A stretch of DNA of 6,611 nt from Clostridia bacterium (GTDB lineage Bacteria > Bacillota > Clostridia > Christensenellales > Maliibacteriaceae), in contig JAGBGW010000012.1 in the NCBI GenBank assembly GCA_017935825.1, positions 1 through 6,611 on the forward strand, given 5' to 3'. The notes beneath the pieces were generated by a model. The model made no database searches and had not been told where the DNA came from. It was given only the letters and a program-made list of their open reading frames with translations. This document shows, piece by piece, positions 4,860-6,611 of this stretch; positions within the stretch are counted from its first letter, which is position 1; each line of letters starts with the position of its first letter. The position numbers and the translations under genes are program-made.

Positions 4860-6611
4860 TTACTTTACCGTATATAAAAGTTGATTTTCTGCCGTATCCA
4901 CAACAATTGTTGCGCCTTTCATCGCTTTTTGAGACAACACCATGCGGGCGATCTGTGTCTCCAGATGCTTTTGGATGTAGCGTGCCACGGGACGCGCACC
5001 AAACTCGGGGGTGTAGGCTTCATCGGCAATGAAGGAGAGTGCCTCGGGTGTTACCTCAAGTTTCAGGTCAAGCTCCGCCATGCGATCTGCCAGGGCCTTG
5101 GTCTGCAATTTTACAATGCTGCAGATGGCGTCCTTGCCAAGGGGCGTAAACAGCACGATATCATCGATGCGGTTTAAGAACTCGGGCTTGAAATGCTTGT
5201 GCAGCACGCCCTCCACCCCATCACGCACGGTATCGGTGATCTCTTCGCCCCGCTTGGCAGCGGAAAGCAGCATGTCACTTCCAAGGTTGGAGGTCATGAT
5301 GACCACGGTGTTTTTAAAGTCCACCGTTCTGCCCTGACTGTCGGTAAGTCTTCCGTCATCCAGAAGCTGCAAAAGGATATCCGAAACCTCGGGATGCGCC
5401 TTTTCGATCTCGTCAAAGAGGATGACACAGTAGGGCTTTCTTCGCACGGCTTCGGTCAGCTGACCGCCTTCGTCATAGCCCACATATCCGGGAGGCGCAC
5501 CGATCAGTCGGGAGGTGGAATGCTTTTCCATATACTCGCTCATGTCGATGCGGATCACGTTTGCCTCGTCGTCAAACAGTGCATCTGCCAGCGCCTTTGC
5601 AAGCGCGGTCTTGCCAACGCCCGTGGGTCCTAAGAAAAGGAACGAGCCGATGGGACGATTCTGATCCTTCAGGCCTGCTCTTGCGCGAAGTACGGCTTCG
5701 GACACAGCGGTGACGGCTTCATCCTGCCCCACGATGCGCTCGTGCAGTTTTTTGTCGAGGGAAAGCAGCTTTTCACGCTCAGTTTCCACCATACGCTCCA
5801 CAGGTACGCCGCTCCAGCGGGAGACCACCTGTGCGATCTCTTCATCGGTGACTTCGCTGGAAAGCATGGAAGCCTGCTGCCTTGCGTTGTAGTCGGCAAC
5901 TTCCTGCTCAAGACGAGGCAGTTCGCCGTACTGCAGGACGGCAAGACGTTCCAGGTCGTAGTCCCGCTTTGCCTGCTCGATCTGTGCGCGGACTTCCTCC
6001 AGCTTCTGCTGTGCCTGCTTGCCCTGCTGCATACGGGCTTTGTCCGCCTCCCAGCGTGCACGCATATCGCGTACCTGTTCGTCCAGCTTTTTGATCTCGT
6101 CGCTGATGTGTGCAAGGCGCGCCGCGCTCTTTTCGTCGGTCTCTTTTTTCAGTGCCTCACGCTCGATCTCAAGCTGCATGAGTCTGCGCTGGGCTTCGTC
6201 CAATTCCGTGGGAACGGAGTCGATCTGGGTGCGGATCATGGCGGCTGCTTCGTCGATCAAGTCAATGGCCTTGTCGGGCAAAAAGCGCTCTGTGATGTAG
6301 CGGTCCGACAGTGTTGCCGCCGCGATCAATGCACCGTCACTGATGCGCACGCCGTGGTGAATTTCAAACTTCTCCTTCACGCCGCGCAGGATGGAGATGG
6401 GGTCCTCCACCGTAGGCGGCTCCACCAGCACGGTCTGGAAACGACGTTCCAGTGCCGCATCTTTTTCGATGTGCTTGCGGTATTCATCCAACGTGGTTGC
6501 GCCGATCATGTGCAGCTGGCCGCGTGCAAGCATGGGTTTAAGCAAATTGCCTGCGTCCATGGCGCCTTCTGTTGCACCTGCACCCACGATGGTGTGCAGC
6601 TCGTCGATAAA
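4860..6611 (-). CDS. clpB: ClpB protein disaggregase, C-terminal two thirds; 5' end outside the window
   Basis: ClpB is a hexameric AAA+ chaperone that works with DnaK to extract polypeptides from aggregates. The window contains 583 codons, about residue 276 onward of the usual 860. It opens at the Walker B of the first ATPase domain (FIDELHTIVGAGA) and keeps its paired arginine-finger residues (ERRF, fragment residues 55-58). The coiled-coil middle domain, which separates ClpB from ClpA or ClpX, spans about fragment residues 135-260 with charged heptads and the conserved YGELPRLE. The second ATPase domain has Walker A GPTGVGKT (328-335), the GYVGYDEGG pore segment (375-383), Walker B VILFDEIEKAHP (396-407), sensor 1 in MTSNLGS and sensor 2 in GARP (538-541). 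There is no ClpP-docking IGF-type loop, as expected for ClpB. The frame is open to the window edge, so the true start lies outside. No convincing terminator separates it from tig, so read-through into tig is possible. Confidence 0.97.
   Translation of the reverse strand, partial: FIDELHTIVGAGATEGAMDAGNLLKPMLARGQLHMIGATTLDEYRKHIEKDAALERRFQTVLVEPPTVEDPISILRGVKEKFEIHHGVRISDGALIAAATLSDRYITERFLPDKAIDLIDEAAAMIRTQIDSVPTELDEAQRRLMQLEIEREALKKETDEKSAARLAHISDEIKKLDEQVRDMRARWEADKARMQQGKQAQQKLEEVRAQIEQAKRDYDLERLAVLQYGELPRLEQEVADYNARQQASMLSSEVTDEEIAQVVSRWSGVPVERMVETEREKLLSLDKKLHERIVGQDEAVTAVSEAVLRARAGLKDQNRPIGSFLFLGPTGVGKTALAKALADALFDDEANVIRIDMSEYMEKHSTSRLIGAPPGYVGYDEGGQLTEAVRRKPYCVILFDEIEKAHPEVSDILLQLLDDGRLTDSQGRTVDFKNTVVIMTSNLGSDMLLSAAKRGEEITDTVRDGVEGVLHKHFKPEFLNRIDDIVLFTPLGKDAICSIVKLQTKALADRMAELDLKLEVTPEALSFIADEAYTPEFGARPVARYIQKHLETQIARMVLSQKAMKGATIVVDTAENQLLYTVK

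Overview
The window carries five protein-quality-control genes, all on the minus strand. In transcription order they are clpB (5' end outside the window), tig, clpP, clpX and lon (3' end outside the window). Almost every base is either coding or short intergenic DNA. No tRNA, rRNA, mobile element or CRISPR array was seen. The identifications rest on conserved motifs read directly from the translations: Walker motifs, zinc cysteines, the ClpP catalytic triad and the trigger-factor ribosome-binding signature.

Organism: a Gram-positive Clostridia-type bacterium of moderate GC is most likely, perhaps Oscillospirales (Ruminococcaceae-like). The reasons are the strong AGGAGG-type ribosome binding sites, SigA-like promoters, a ClpP without a long propeptide whose triad falls at Bacillus-type positions (S98/H123/D172), and the tig-clpP-clpX-lon order. 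The lineage is inferred from general sequence character and not proven.

Layout: 6611-4860 is the C-terminal two thirds of the ClpB disaggregase. 4859-4725 is the tig leader, with a probable extended -10 promoter and a striking inverted repeat overlapping its -10/start region. 4724-3384 is trigger factor. 3383-3251 is an unusually structured intercistronic region with three consecutive stem-loops, the middle one having a 15-bp stem. 3250-2666 is ClpP. A 33-nt gap follows, holding a possible Shine-Dalgarno-masking hairpin, and then ClpX (2632-1364). A clear intrinsic terminator (1358-1328) closes the clpX transcript. It is followed by a good SigA promoter (1300-1272) for lon, which runs off the window at base 1.

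How the genes work together: trigger factor receives nascent chains at the ribosome, ClpB pulls apart aggregates, ClpXP unfolds and degrades tagged proteins, and Lon degrades misfolded proteins. The protein-coding content is ordinary and I see no new enzyme system. What deserves a second look is regulatory: the operator-like palindrome at the tig promoter, the stem-loop array between tig and clpP, the joining of clpB to this cluster, and the absence of recognisable CIRCE or CtsR sites where heat-shock control might be expected.
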